Shown piece after piece: positions 55,330 through 64,000 of a stretch of 64,000 bases of DNA. The translations under genes were made by a program, and so were the position numbers. Below the pieces are notes generated by a model, which was not told where the DNA came from, made no database searches, and was given only the letters and a program-made list of their open reading frames with translations. Location: NCBI GenBank assembly GCA_023374025.1, contig SIJG01000009.1:31591-95590 (forward strand), in the 5' to 3' direction. Every line of letters starts with the position of its first letter. Within the stretch, counting starts at the first letter, position 1. The stretch is from Heterodera schachtii. Taxonomy: Eukaryota > Nematoda > Chromadorea > Rhabditida > Heteroderidae.

Positions 55330-56050
55330 GCTTTTATTTAATTGTATTTGATTTGTAATATTATTTAAATATTTAATTCCATTTTGTATTTAATTGTTTT
55401 AATTTTATTTGTATTTGTTTTCCATGCTTTTCCTGAAATAAAGGCCATTCCTAAAATGGAGTTGGAGATGGGAGGGAAATGGGACTGATCACCCCAGGAC
55501 CCCCTCATAAAATGGTTGGAATTCCGAGGGTTGGGAGCCCAAAGCCTAATTCAGCGCGTTCCACTGGCACATGTGTTACTAAACTAAGAAATGCCACCTT
55601 AGTTTGTTCTGAAATTTTTCTTGCTTTTTTGTTAAATTTTTATAAGAAAAATAGTGTTTTTTTAGTTTTTTTCTTTGGCGCGAAAACGACCCCCGCGCGA
55701 AAATGACAGCGCGAAAACGAACCTGGCGCGAAAACGGCGGCGCGAAAACGACGGCGCGAAAACGACCTGGCCCGACAAAATTCGGCGTTAAAATTTTTTT
55801 ATTTAAAAATTAACATACAGTACCCAAAAAAACATGACAACTAAAAATCCACCATTTCTTTGTGTCTCTTCCACAGATCTATAATTGATTTTCAAACAAA
55901 AATTTAAGAAAATTATCGGGCGTAAAAACGCATAGACAGACGGATGTTGTAGAGCTCAGAAAGAGCTTTGTTTCGAATGAGATATTGATCGTCCGGAGAA
56001 GTCAAATTTGGTTTTTTTTATGATTTTTTAATTTAATTACTGGTTCTTGC

Positions 56051-56422
56051 CGGTCTACGTCAGTTGGGCCCCACATTTGGGCCCCAGCATATTTTTCCAC
56101 TATAACTTTTTTCTTTGTCACCAAAATCCAATAATCTTTGTATCACTCGAAAGCTTAACATGTTTAGAAGCTTTTTCTAAGCTATTGCTTCGTGATTTGA
56201 CCATTACCAAAAAAGTTATACATGAAAATTGCAAAAAAGTCAAAATTTTTGAAATTCTTTCTTAATAAATTTTTTCCAGGCTTGAAAAACTTTTCGCTTT
56301 TGTAAGGCTAATAGAGCATGTTAAGAGCTTTCGAAGATACCAAGAATGTTGGAATTGTGATGCTAAGGAAAAAAGCTATAGTGGAAAAACATGCTGGGGC
56401 CCGGCCCAACTGATGGGTTCCG
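56051..56422. mobile_element. CGG-ended MITE, copy D
   Basis: The ends CGGTCTACGTCAGTTGGGCC / ...CCAACTGATGGGTTCCG and the standard body are present. The flanks do not show an exact duplication, so one edge may have changed since insertion. Confidence 0.75.
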
Positions 56423-56424
56423 TG

Positions 56425-56955
56425 CTCTTGAGAGGGGCGGGGGGGGGGGGGTCTGGGGTTCGAGCCCGCTTGGCTGCAATTTATTTTTATGATACTTGAT
56501 TAAAAAAGCATTGATAAGATTAATGGTTTTGCAAAATCTGAGCTCAGGTTCGTGATTAGCGAATTTGGTCCCAGGAAAAACAAAAATAATATTTTTAACT
56601 TAATTTTCCGTCGGGACCACAATTCTGTGCATTATTACCCAGACAGAATTCGAACCTTTTATGAAAATTACAATTTTTAAAATTTGCATTATCGCTCAAA
56701 CCGAGTATTTTTGACCCTTTTTTTATTGGACCTTTGATCCCAACTTTTACCCAGCATAATATTTAGCTAATAATTCAAATGAAGTTGCCGGGTTATTGTG
56801 AAAAGTACATACGGCCGTTTTTATACATTCGATTTATTTACAATACATTCATAAAATGTATTTGATCACTGATTTGAATTACGATCGATCGGTCATTCTT
56901 AATAAATTAATTCATTTCTTCTGCGGCTCATCACTGTTTTTGTTGTTTTGTCCGT
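56425..56955. other. Spacer and 3' flank of F-box copy 6
   Basis: A G run at about 56440-56451 is followed by GGGGTTCGAGCCC, which resembles a tRNA T-arm but has no matching tRNA body. From about 56815 the sequence is the 3' flank shared by F-box copies. Confidence 0.4.
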
Positions 56956-56958
56956 CAC

Positions 56959-58289
56959 TCATTTGTCAGCAGAAGACTCCCCTTTTGTGATGCTTTGTCC
57001 AGCTTCTGCCGGTGGCGGAGACAATGGCCTAAATTAATTCATTCGGATAAAAATTAAATGCTTTTTTTAATTGCTCACCCAATGCAATTAGTGCCACCAA
57101 AAAGCCAAATGAACACATTGTTACAATTGTTGTCCGAATTTTCATCTTTTTTCTGCTGCTGAACTGCCGCAGTTTCCCCAATAATTTTGCATCGTTTCAT
57201 TATCCAATCGATGTTCCATTCATTTATCTTTGCTTTTGCCAATGTCAGCTTTTCCTTTGTCCATTCGTTCACCACACATTCAAATGACATCATTGGCATT
57301 GACGGCGCATAAAAATACACACGAATTTCGTAATTGACGGAAGAAATGGCATTGGCACGAAGAAAATGCTAAACAATTTGGAAAATAAAAATAGAAGCAA
57401 TCAAAATCAGTCATTTGTCGAAATGTGTGGCCACACCTCCTTGAAATTGTTGACCCAATTGAAGTCCGTTTGTGCGTTGTAATCTTCGCAACGCAATCGC
57501 TTTGGTTGTCCATCTTTTCTCGGTGTGTGCAACCATTTGGATAATGCTTGGCCAGCCGAAATTGTTGCATTTGGCCCATCAAAATCATCACCAATCGAAT
57601 CGGGCATCAGACCAAGTAAATCGATAGAATTCAGATTCAGCAGATCGGTGAGAATTGTCGGCGAAATGAGACGACGCAAATTGTCCAAATGATCACCATC
57701 GTTAAAGCCCAAGTGGCGAATGTTTGACGCAAAAATGGGCCAAATTTCACGAACAAAAACATCCCAAATTGGCTGCTCATCCGAGTTGTGTGATGAATGA
57801 ATCCACAAATCTAAATTGGTGCCTCTTTTGTCGAAAATTTGGCGATTTGAACGAAGAAAAGCGATGACAGAGTGATCAATGTACCTAAAAATGGAATGAA
57901 TGCTTTTATTGCAATAACTCTGATTTTTAATTACATAATCAGAAGGTGCTTAAAACGGATTTTGCTGGGCAACGGATAATCGGGCAACGGAAATGGCACA
58001 AATTTGTCATCATCCATTTGTACAGACAGTTTCGGTTCAGGTCCGTTGTCCTTGCGGTGAATTTCGATCGTTCTCCAAATTGTCAATTCCCTTTTGCCAT
58101 CGAAATGTTTGTCCACCAACGCATTGAAACGTGGCGAAAGCAATGCCAATTTGAGGCCAAGTTGAGGACGGTCAAAGGATGGGAACATGTCCATCCAAAC
58201 GTCGTTGCAAATCCAACTGAAATTGTGAGTAGTTTAGCTAAATACATGATAAATTTGTGACTTTTAAAAATTAATTACCGTCGGTTCAT
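56959..58289 (-). CDS. F-box-like protein, intact five-exon copy 6
   Basis: Exons 58289-58279 (MNR + CG), 58216-57935, 57884-57437, 57368-57079 and 57028-56959 join in frame without stops to 366 residues; introns are 50-68 bp. The N-terminal WICNDVWMDMFPSFDRPQLG and LKLALLSPRFNALVDKHFD region resembles an F-box (adaptor helix bundle for SCF ubiquitin ligases). Then follow KIRF, a YIDHSVIAFLRSNRQIFDKR linker, the family core IWPIFASNIRHLGF ... RRLISPTILTDLLNLNSI ... ALSKWLHTPRKDGQPKRLRC, a C-terminal module (NEWTKEKLTLAKAK ... FIWLFGGTNCIG) and a short acidic/Ser tail ending SSADK. The exon 3 donor is taken as GAG/GTGTGG, conserved in the other copies. It is the only copy here that is open throughout, so it is the likely functional member. 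Substrate and localisation are unknown; the F-box role is inferred from resemblance. Confidence 0.85.
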
Positions 58290-58439
58290 TTTGTGGCAAT
58301 TAGCACAATTTGCTGAGTTCCGAATGATGTCGTCGTCACAAAGGGAAGGAATAATTGCAGAATTATTACGTTAGAAACTTTTTTTTTTCAAATGCGATAG
58401 AAATCAAAAAAACAAACATTTTTATAGTCATGAAAAGGG

Positions 58440-58560
58440 AGGGATTGAAAAAACTTAGTGTTTTAATCCGAAGGTGCTTAAAACGGATTTTGCTGGCCCT
58501 CCCCCTTTGAGGGGGGTTGAACAATAAAGCCCCCCGGGGGCTATAATCGAAGAAGTACGT
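58440..58560. repeat. F-box exon scrap joined to small inverted-repeat element end
   Basis: TCCGAAGGTGCTTAAAACGG repeats the end of the F-box exon 2 seen at 57940. It is followed by CCCCCTTTGAGGGGGGTTGA and GGCTATAATCGAAGAAGTAC, related to the element at 61638-61760. Confidence 0.5.
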
Positions 58561-58830
58561 TATATGAAGAAATGAATGGAAATGTTGCGTCTTTTATAGC
58601 ACTTTCCTCCCACTACCTTGGTAATTTTTCTTCCATTCGTTGACACACCAACTCAATGCTCTGCTGGTCAATATATAAAGGAAACGTATCGAATAAAATG
58701 CTCTCATTTTTGCGTCCATCACTATTTTCATTATTGTTTTCTATTTGTATATTGCGTCAAAGCATCGTTTTGCTGCTCCTTCATCTATCAAAAACAGACG
58801 GAAGTCGTCGTCACCACACGTGGCGGCATC

Positions 58831-60023
58831 ATGTGGAAGAAGTTCGTCTACTTCAAGTTGATGCAAATTGTGCTCACTTTGGCATTCATTTGGCAACTCA
58901 TTTCACTGAACCAATTCTGTGGCACTTTTGCTGACCCAAAAGTCAATTCATCTTCTAAATTTCACAAAAATGATCAAAATGATGTTGTTGTTGTGATTTT
59001 CAGGTCTTCCTCCATCACATCTCTGTGGGCCATTGCAAAAGCTTTACGCTCATCGGAAAGGACACGAAAAGCGGCGACTTCGGCACTGTGTTCTTCGACC
59101 ATCACAAATGGCAAAACCAACTGCTGAGCAGCACCAATGGCCGACCAATCTACAAAGAACAGCAGCAACACCACCAATTCATGGACAAATTGGCCACAAA
59201 ATTGCCACCCGCTGGACACCATTGTATTCCGATAACGGTGAACCAGCAGCAAAACGAAATGAAAAAGCAAATTTCATTTCATTTGTTTTTCAGATTACGC
59301 CTTTTGACTGGGTTTTGGACTTTGTTCCCCTGCTGGACAGAAATCCCCTCAAAAAACTCACTTCCAACTATTTTTCCGACCAACTGTGCATCGCATTGTG
59401 CTCGCTTTTCATTCTTGGCTTTGGATTAATGGTTTCAGATGAAAGCTTAATGGATTTTTTGATCAAAATGAAAATAGTTTTTGCTGCTTTTGTCAAGTTG
59501 ATTTTTTTGTTTGTTTGTGAGCTGTCAAAAGAGGGCAATGTTTTTACTTTTATTGGTCCCATAAAAAAAGAAAATAAAAAGACGGTTTTTACGCTTCTGC
59601 GTTGCAAATAATCGAAAAAACTCATTTTTTTACACAAAATCATATTTATAAATCGCTTCAAATGCTCAAAAATTGTTGCGTCGCTTAATTTGTTTTGTTT
59701 TTCAGTCCTCGACATATTTCTGTGCCTTCCATTCTGTGTTCTGCTGGTGTTTGTGTGTTGTGTACTCATTCAAATTGTTGCTCAATTGGACGGACTTTTG
59801 GACTTGCGTCAACTTCCAAGCGGATCAAACAAATGTGCCGATGCTCACTTTGGTGGGTTTGTTTTGTGCCGCTTTTGTCATTTGATTTTCCAAATTTAAA
59901 CCCTTTTAATTTAAGGTGCTCAGCATTGTCATGATGTGTTCGTCCATCTTGGAGATTTTGTTTTTCATGGTGTGTTCGTCCGTCATTGAGATTTTTCTTC
60001 AAACAATCGATGCGTGGAATTAA
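58831..60023 (+). CDS. Unrecognised four-segment membrane protein, five exons
   Basis: Exons 58831-58941, 59004-59237, 59294-59431, 59706-59852 and 59916-60023 join at phase 0 every time and give 245 residues. The first segment (YFKLMQIVLTLAFIWQLISL) resembles a signal anchor. A ~100-residue polar loop (VFLHHISVGHCKSFTLIGKD, GTVFFDHHKWQNQLLSS, PPAGHHCIPIT, DWVLDFVPLLDRN) follows, then hydrophobic segments around LCIALCSLFILGFGLM, FCAFHSVFCWCLCVVYSF and LSIVMMCSSILEILFFMVCS, ending TIDAWN. The loop size between segments 1 and 2 and the Cys residues recall tetraspan proteins, but I see no CCG motif of true tetraspanins. The frame is open upstream to 58618, so an earlier exon is possible. An intron-sized A/T stretch with open frame (59432-59705) separates exons 3 and 4. 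Confidence 0.75.
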
Positions 60024-60029
60024 TTATGT

Positions 60030-60830
60030 CGCCACGTGAGCAATCGAGTGAACTTAAGCAGAAGAGAGACGAATGAAACGATGCTGATGCCAATAAAACA
60101 TAACCAATGCGATGAAACGACGATGTGATGGATGACATATTTCTACATAAACTGTTGTATTCCGTTGTATATTCCATTATATTAATAGATGTATATATGT
60201 ATGTATGTATATGCGTGGTTGTATAAACTCACTTATGGAAAAGTCCAATTGTTATTTTTTACGATTTTTCGGAATTACCTAATTGGCCACTGAAAGCAGG
60301 GATTGGATCGAAAATTTTTCAAAATCAGAACATCGGGCACGAAGTCGAAAAACCAAAATAGCACCTCCGCCACCCAAAAAAGAATTTTTTCGAATTTTTT
60401 AATTATTTTGTTCGCTTCCGAAATTTTTCGCTGACAAACATGATTAGATTATTGCCAAAACTTGTGATTCATTAGTTGTTTTTTCTTTGAATACTTTTTT
60501 TGCCGGTTTTTTTTTTCTTTTGATCTGATGGATTTTCATTCAAAATTGCAATAAAATTCAGAATTTAATTTTTGACGGAGTCCTTTGAAAAAACATTCAT
60601 ATAAAAATCAGAAATTCTTTAACGAAAAAGTAGGGTTCGGACCCCGTGGGCGGGGATGGCTTTTCACGGGGGCGGGGGTTCGCGGGGGTGAGCAAATTGT
60701 CTCGCCCGTGGGGACGGAAAAGGCCAATGCATGCTGAACCCGGTACTTATACAGTTTAGGCCCCATAAATTTTTTTTTTTTGTTAAAAGGTATAAAAAAC
60801 AAGTTTCCGTGGGTTTTTGGGGTCGCTGAT
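60030..60830. other. Spacer with GC-rich repeat
   Basis: At 60630-60720 GGGTTCGGACCCCGTGGGCG and inverted CCCCGTGAAAAGCC-type units form a short palindromic block. The stretch at 60770-60835 resembles 22540-22600. No gene. Confidence 0.4.
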
Positions 60831-60833
60831 CAC

Positions 60834-61360
60834 TAGGGCTGCTAATTTTATGTAAGAAAAATCGCGAATTATGTAAATAAAATATGTATAAAAATGCTAA
60901 AATATGTATGAAATATGTACAAAAACCCCCAAATATGTACTAAAATATGTAAATAAAATTTTTTTTCATGGTTATTTTTTGGAAAAAAATTCTTTGTAAA
61001 AAATGAATAAGCACAATTGCCATAAAAATGACCTAAATAGGCTTAAAATTATCTTTTAGTAATTTAAAAATTAATTTTTGGTATTCCATTTTTGAAAACA
61101 AAATTTGATTTTTAGGGATACATTTTCAAAAATTTTTTTTTTTAATTTTTCACAAAAAATTTCTATAAATTCTCCAAAATCCTCAAAATATGTTAAAAAA
61201 ATGAAAATATGTATGAAAAAGTCCAAAATATGTATAAAAATATGTAAATAAAAGTCCCAACTTTTGTTCGCAAACACAAAAAAGAAAGTGTTTTTCCCAC
61301 TAATTAGGCTATGGAGAATCCAGGAAAAAAATATGTATTTACATAAAATTAGCAGCCCTA
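60834..61360. mobile_element. TAGGGCTGC-ended hAT-like MITE, 527 bp
   Basis: The ends TAGGGCTGCTAATTTTATGT and the inverse ACATAAAATTAGCAGCCCTA are exact. The flanks CTGATCAC and CTTATCAC match at 7 of 8 positions, fitting an 8-bp duplication. Subterminal regions are repeated AAATATGTATAAAA units. Confidence 0.85.
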
Positions 61361-61637
61361 CTTATCACTAGAGTTATAATTTGTATGCAAAAAGCTAATC
61401 TTTCAATTCAAAATTGGTTTTGAAATTTTAATCTCACAATTCTGGCCATATTTTGAGTTAAAAGAAATGCGAAATGTCATTTAAAAAAGAAACAAAATTA
61501 ATAGACATACAGAATTTCTGAAGACATTTGCAGCAACAAAATGACCGGAGAATAAAGGGAAAATGAAGAGAATGGAATGAGCGAATGAGGAGGAGGCCAA
61601 GTAAAAAGGCATTTTTATACTAAAATTTTTTTGATTA

Positions 61638-61760
61638 TTACCGTACTTCCTCGATTATAACCCCCCTTTCCTCTAATAGAACCCCACCCTCGATTATAAC
61701 CCCCTTTTGAGGAGGGTTGAACAATAGAACCCCTGGGGTTCTATTCGAGGGAGTACGGTA
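61638..61760. mobile_element. Short element with TACCGTACTTCCTCGA ends
   Basis: TACCGTACTTCCTCGATTAT is mirrored by TTCTATTCGAGGGAGTACGG TA. The element is about 122 bp with terminal TA dinucleotides, as expected of a Tc1/mariner-derived MITE. A decayed relative is at 58500-58560. Confidence 0.6.
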
Positions 61761-61949
61761 ATTTCCAAATTTGTCAGAGATTGCCATTTTCTTTTTCCGT
61801 CCTCCGGCAGAAGTAAAAACGGATGGATTTATTACGGAACACAAAGTGATAAATGTATTTGATAAATCCTTTCTTTTTTTTACATATATTTGAGAGGTTT
61901 TTCTTCATAAATACATACATTTTTAACATTGATGAATTATGATCGGTCG

Positions 61950-62083
61950 CGGTTTACCTCGGTTGGGCGCTCACGTTTGGGCGCGCACGGTTGGGCGCCA
62001 GCATGTTTTTCCACTAAAACTTTCTATAACTTTTTTCTTGGTCATCTAAATCCAACATTGTTGGTATCATTCGAAAGCTTACG
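61950..62083. mobile_element. CGG-ended MITE, truncated copy E
   Basis: The left end CGGTTTACCTCGGTTGGGCG and about 90 bp of body are present, cut at CGAAAGCTTA. It lies in the 3' flank of F-box copy 7. The subterminal unit here is TTGGGCG. Confidence 0.75.
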
Positions 62084-62115
62084 GCTGGTCACTGTTTTTG
62101 TTGTTGTTTTGTCCG

Positions 62116-63018
62116 TCACTCATTTCGCCCTTTTGTGATGCTTTGTCCGGCTTCTTCTTCCGGTGGCGGAGAAAATGGCCTAAATTAAACGCAAATCTCA
62201 AAATTGGATATGTATAAAAACAAATCCCCTTTTTATTTATTGCTCACCCAATGCAATTATCGTCACTAGAAAGCAAAAAGAACACATAATTGTTCTCCCA
62301 ATTTCCGTCTTTCCAATGAACCGCTGCCGTCTCCCCAATTTTGCATCGCTTCATTATCCAACCGATGCTCCATAAATTTTCGTTTGCTTTGGTCAATGTC
62401 AGCTTTTCCTTTGTCCGTTCGTTCACTAATTCAAATGGCACCATTTGCATTGACGTCACATGAACATACAAATGAATGTCGTAACTGACCGAAGAAATGG
62501 CATTGGCACGGAGAAATTGCTAAACAATGGGAAAACAAAATTCAGTGATTTGTCGAGATTATGGCCACACCTTCTTGAAATTGTTGACCCAATCAATGTC
62601 CGCTTGTTCGTTAAAATCTGCGCAACGCAATCGCTTGGGTTGGCCATCTTTTCGCGGAGAATGCAACCATGTGGACAATGCTTGGCCAGCAGAAATTGTT
62701 GCGTTTGGCCCATCAAAATCATCACCAATTGCCTCGGGCAACAGACCAAATGAATCGATTGAAATCAACTGATTCAGATCAGTGAAAATTGACGGCGAAA
62801 TGCGACGACGCAAATTTTCCAAATCATCACCACGGGGAAAGCCCTAGTGGCGGATGTTTGCCGAAAAAATTGGCCAAATTTCACGAACAAAAATGTCCCA
62901 AATCCGTTGATCATCCGTGGTGTTTGATGATCGAATCGAAAATTGTAAATTGGTGCCTCTTTTGTCGAAAATTTGGTGATTTAAACGAAGAAAAGCGATG
63001 ACGGAGTGATCGATGTAA
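62116..63018 (-). pseudogene. F-box-like family copy 7, 5' part missing and nonsense codon
   Basis: Exons 3-5 are present with the same lengths and junctions as the intact copy: 63018-62571, 62519-62248 and 62179-62116. Exon 3 begins YIDHSVIAFLRLNHQIFDKR. At 62846-62844 the Leu codon of IRHLGF is TAG, a stop. The last exon ends GQSITKGRNE, altered relative to other copies because sequence next to the truncated MITE replaces the usual SSADK end. Exons 1 and 2 are absent: sequence above 63018 is unrelated. Confidence 0.8.
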
Positions 63019-63039
63019 CTGAAAATGGAATGATGCTTT

Positions 63040-63545
63040 TATTCCCATAAATCTATGAACTTTATTAGAACGGCGCCCTCTTTTAAAGTGGAGTTTTTGG
63101 TCCAAAAAATTTAGAAAATTTCTAAAGAAATCGCTGGCAATTAGAATTTGCGGGTTCCGCAGCGGATTGGACAAAAAATTTGCCCCCTATGGTTTTTATT
63201 TTTTTACCTAATTAAAAAAGTGCCGACACTTTTTTAAATCCAAAAAAAGTTCATTGAATGATTCAAAAAATAAATGTGATTTCGAAAAAAATGTTCTATT
63301 TCGGGTCCGGGGTTTGGAATGGATTTGTCAAATCCACGATCAGCCAGCGACCCAGAAACCCCCCTCCCCGTACACACAATTTGGCTGAAAAAGAAAACGG
63401 AAAAAAAGCGCAATTCACTTGTTGAAACGAAACAAAAAAAACAGCCACAAAGATCACAATATTCACGATCACTAAACATCATTATCATTAAATACTAATC
63501 ATCATTATAATTATCATCGTCATCATCTGTCGTCATTATTATCAT
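63040..63545. other. Spacer
   Basis: AT-rich with (ATC)n-like ATCATTATCATCGTCATC at 63480-63545. No gene is visible. Confidence 0.4.
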
Positions 63546-63548
63546 CCA

Positions 63549-63944
63549 TCAGTTCAAAGCCGACTCCGTCTGCTGCTGTTGACCACTCGGACCGGGAATT
63601 GCTTCTGTTGATGCTGCTTGGTCGTCGTCAAGAAAACTAAAAGCCGAAAATTATTGTAATTTCAATTGGAAAAATTCCTCCCTACCAATCGCCGAGAGTG
63701 TATTCGTCGGGAATTGACACAATGATACGGTTGCGCTTGTCACCAATGTCCCACCAATGACCGGGATACTCAAGCCAAACTGTCTCATCGAAAAACCATG
63801 CAATTGCCATCCCCTCCCATTCGGCCCATTTGTCCTCATCCCGCGAAATCGGACAACGGATCAGCAAAAGACGATCATGCCCTCTCCGTTTGTACGTCAA
63901 TTGCTCCCCAGTCTTTTGGTTGTGCCAATGCGAAATGTCCCAAT
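63549..63944 (-). CDS. F-box-associated family member, last two exons
   Basis: Exons 63944-63686 and 63636-63549 join across a 49-bp GTAGGG...TTTTAG intron. The sequence DWDISHWHNQKTGEQLTYKR, LLLIRCPISRDEDKWAEWEG and AIAWFFDETVW corresponds to the C-terminal module of the F-box-like copies (N..T.E.LTL......RC.I), but keeps an RCPI.RDE.KWA.WE block that they have lost. It ends with a Ser/Gln-rich tail, QQQQTESALN. The acceptor at 63945 implies upstream exons beyond the window. It is a different, apparently intact member of the superfamily; specificity unknown. Confidence 0.7.
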
Positions 63945-64000
63945 CTAAAAACAAAAAACATTATTTCAAAAAAAAAATTGTGACCAAAAATCCCACCCGT

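Larger units (their letters stand above)
49274..55774. mobile_element. Large Mutator-like element, 6.5 kb, 9-bp target duplication
   Basis: The left arm (49274-49457) is twelve or so copies of GTCGTTTTCGCGCC and variants; the right arm (55676-55774) is its inverse, GGCGCGAAAACGAC. The outermost bases CGGTCAGGGTCG and (inverted) CGGGCCAGGTCG correspond. An exact 9-bp repeat ACAAAATTC flanks the whole (49265-49273 and 55775-55783), the size expected for Mutator-like transposition. No transposase was recognised inside; the cargo is the direct-repeat element and CCHC ORF listed separately. Confidence 0.8.

Noticed and set aside
56455..56480. tRNA-like T-arm GGGGTTCGAGCCC (and GAGTTCGAATCC at 31165)
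   Set aside because: No acceptor stem, D-arm or anticodon loop could be matched upstream.

Overview
The window is nuclear DNA of an animal with many very short introns (about 45-80 bp), AT-rich spacers and compact genes. The best guess is a plant-parasitic cyst nematode of the Globodera/Heterodera type. Three things point there: an expanded tandem family of F-box-like proteins of a kind I associate with these nematodes, at least one well-supported GC-AG intron, and a very dense load of small DNA transposons. This placement is inference; nothing in the sequence names the species.

Genes I can reconstruct exon by exon: a divergent 14-3-3 protein (11188-12154, + strand, 5 exons); an unrecognised membrane protein with a Gln/Asn-rich N-terminus (about 32170-33900, +); an ethanolaminephosphotransferase of the SELENOI/EPT1 type (46686-41100, -, 10 exons, two single-base frameshifts); an unrecognised four-segment membrane protein (58831-60023, +); the 3' part of a single-pass membrane protein (29258-28626, -); an intact five-exon F-box-like gene (58289-56959, -); and the 3' end of a second type of that family (63944-63549, -). 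A partial multi-exon minus-strand gene with weak resemblance to EST1/SMG5 lies at 3179-664. Two related single exons of unknown function lie at 35698-35890 and 38994-39135.

The F-box-like family has at least seven copies plus fragments: about 3.2-3.9, 6.8-8.2, 14.6-14.9, 19.7-22.0, 24.6-26.0, 26.4-26.9, 57.0-58.3 and 62.1-63.0 kb. Only the 57-58 kb copy is open from start to stop. The others carry frameshifts, a nonsense codon, internal deletions or missing exons.

The rest is mostly mobile DNA. There is a GC-rich, damaged BEL/Pao retrotransposon (15.2-19.26 kb). At least six families of short inverted-repeat elements are present, and exact or near-exact 8-bp target duplications were found for five of them. 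Three larger Mutator-like structures have ends built from tandem copies of a short motif (13.24-14.60, 29.76-31.42 and 49.27-55.77 kb). The last of these is about 6.5 kb, is bounded by a 9-bp duplication, and contains a 213-bp direct-repeat pair enclosing a CCHC zinc-knuckle ORF. One element, present as two inverted copies at 27.2-28.1 and 30.0-30.8 kb, carries a 65-codon ORF for a small protein with a signal-peptide-like start. An 800-bp CT-rich tract lies at 47.2-48.0 kb, and long poly-C/poly-G tracts recur throughout.

Layout: 0-9 kb EST1-like gene, F-box copies 1-2 and small transposons; 9-12.2 kb transposons and 14-3-3; 12.2-24.5 kb mobile DNA with F-box copy 3; 24.5-27 kb F-box copies 4-5; 27-31.4 kb nested elements around a membrane-protein gene; 32-34 kb a well-resolved gene; 34-41 kb repeats with two paralogous exons; 41-46.7 kb EPT1; 47-56.4 kb satellite and the large composite element; 57-64 kb F-box copies 6-7, the four-segment membrane protein and a further family member.
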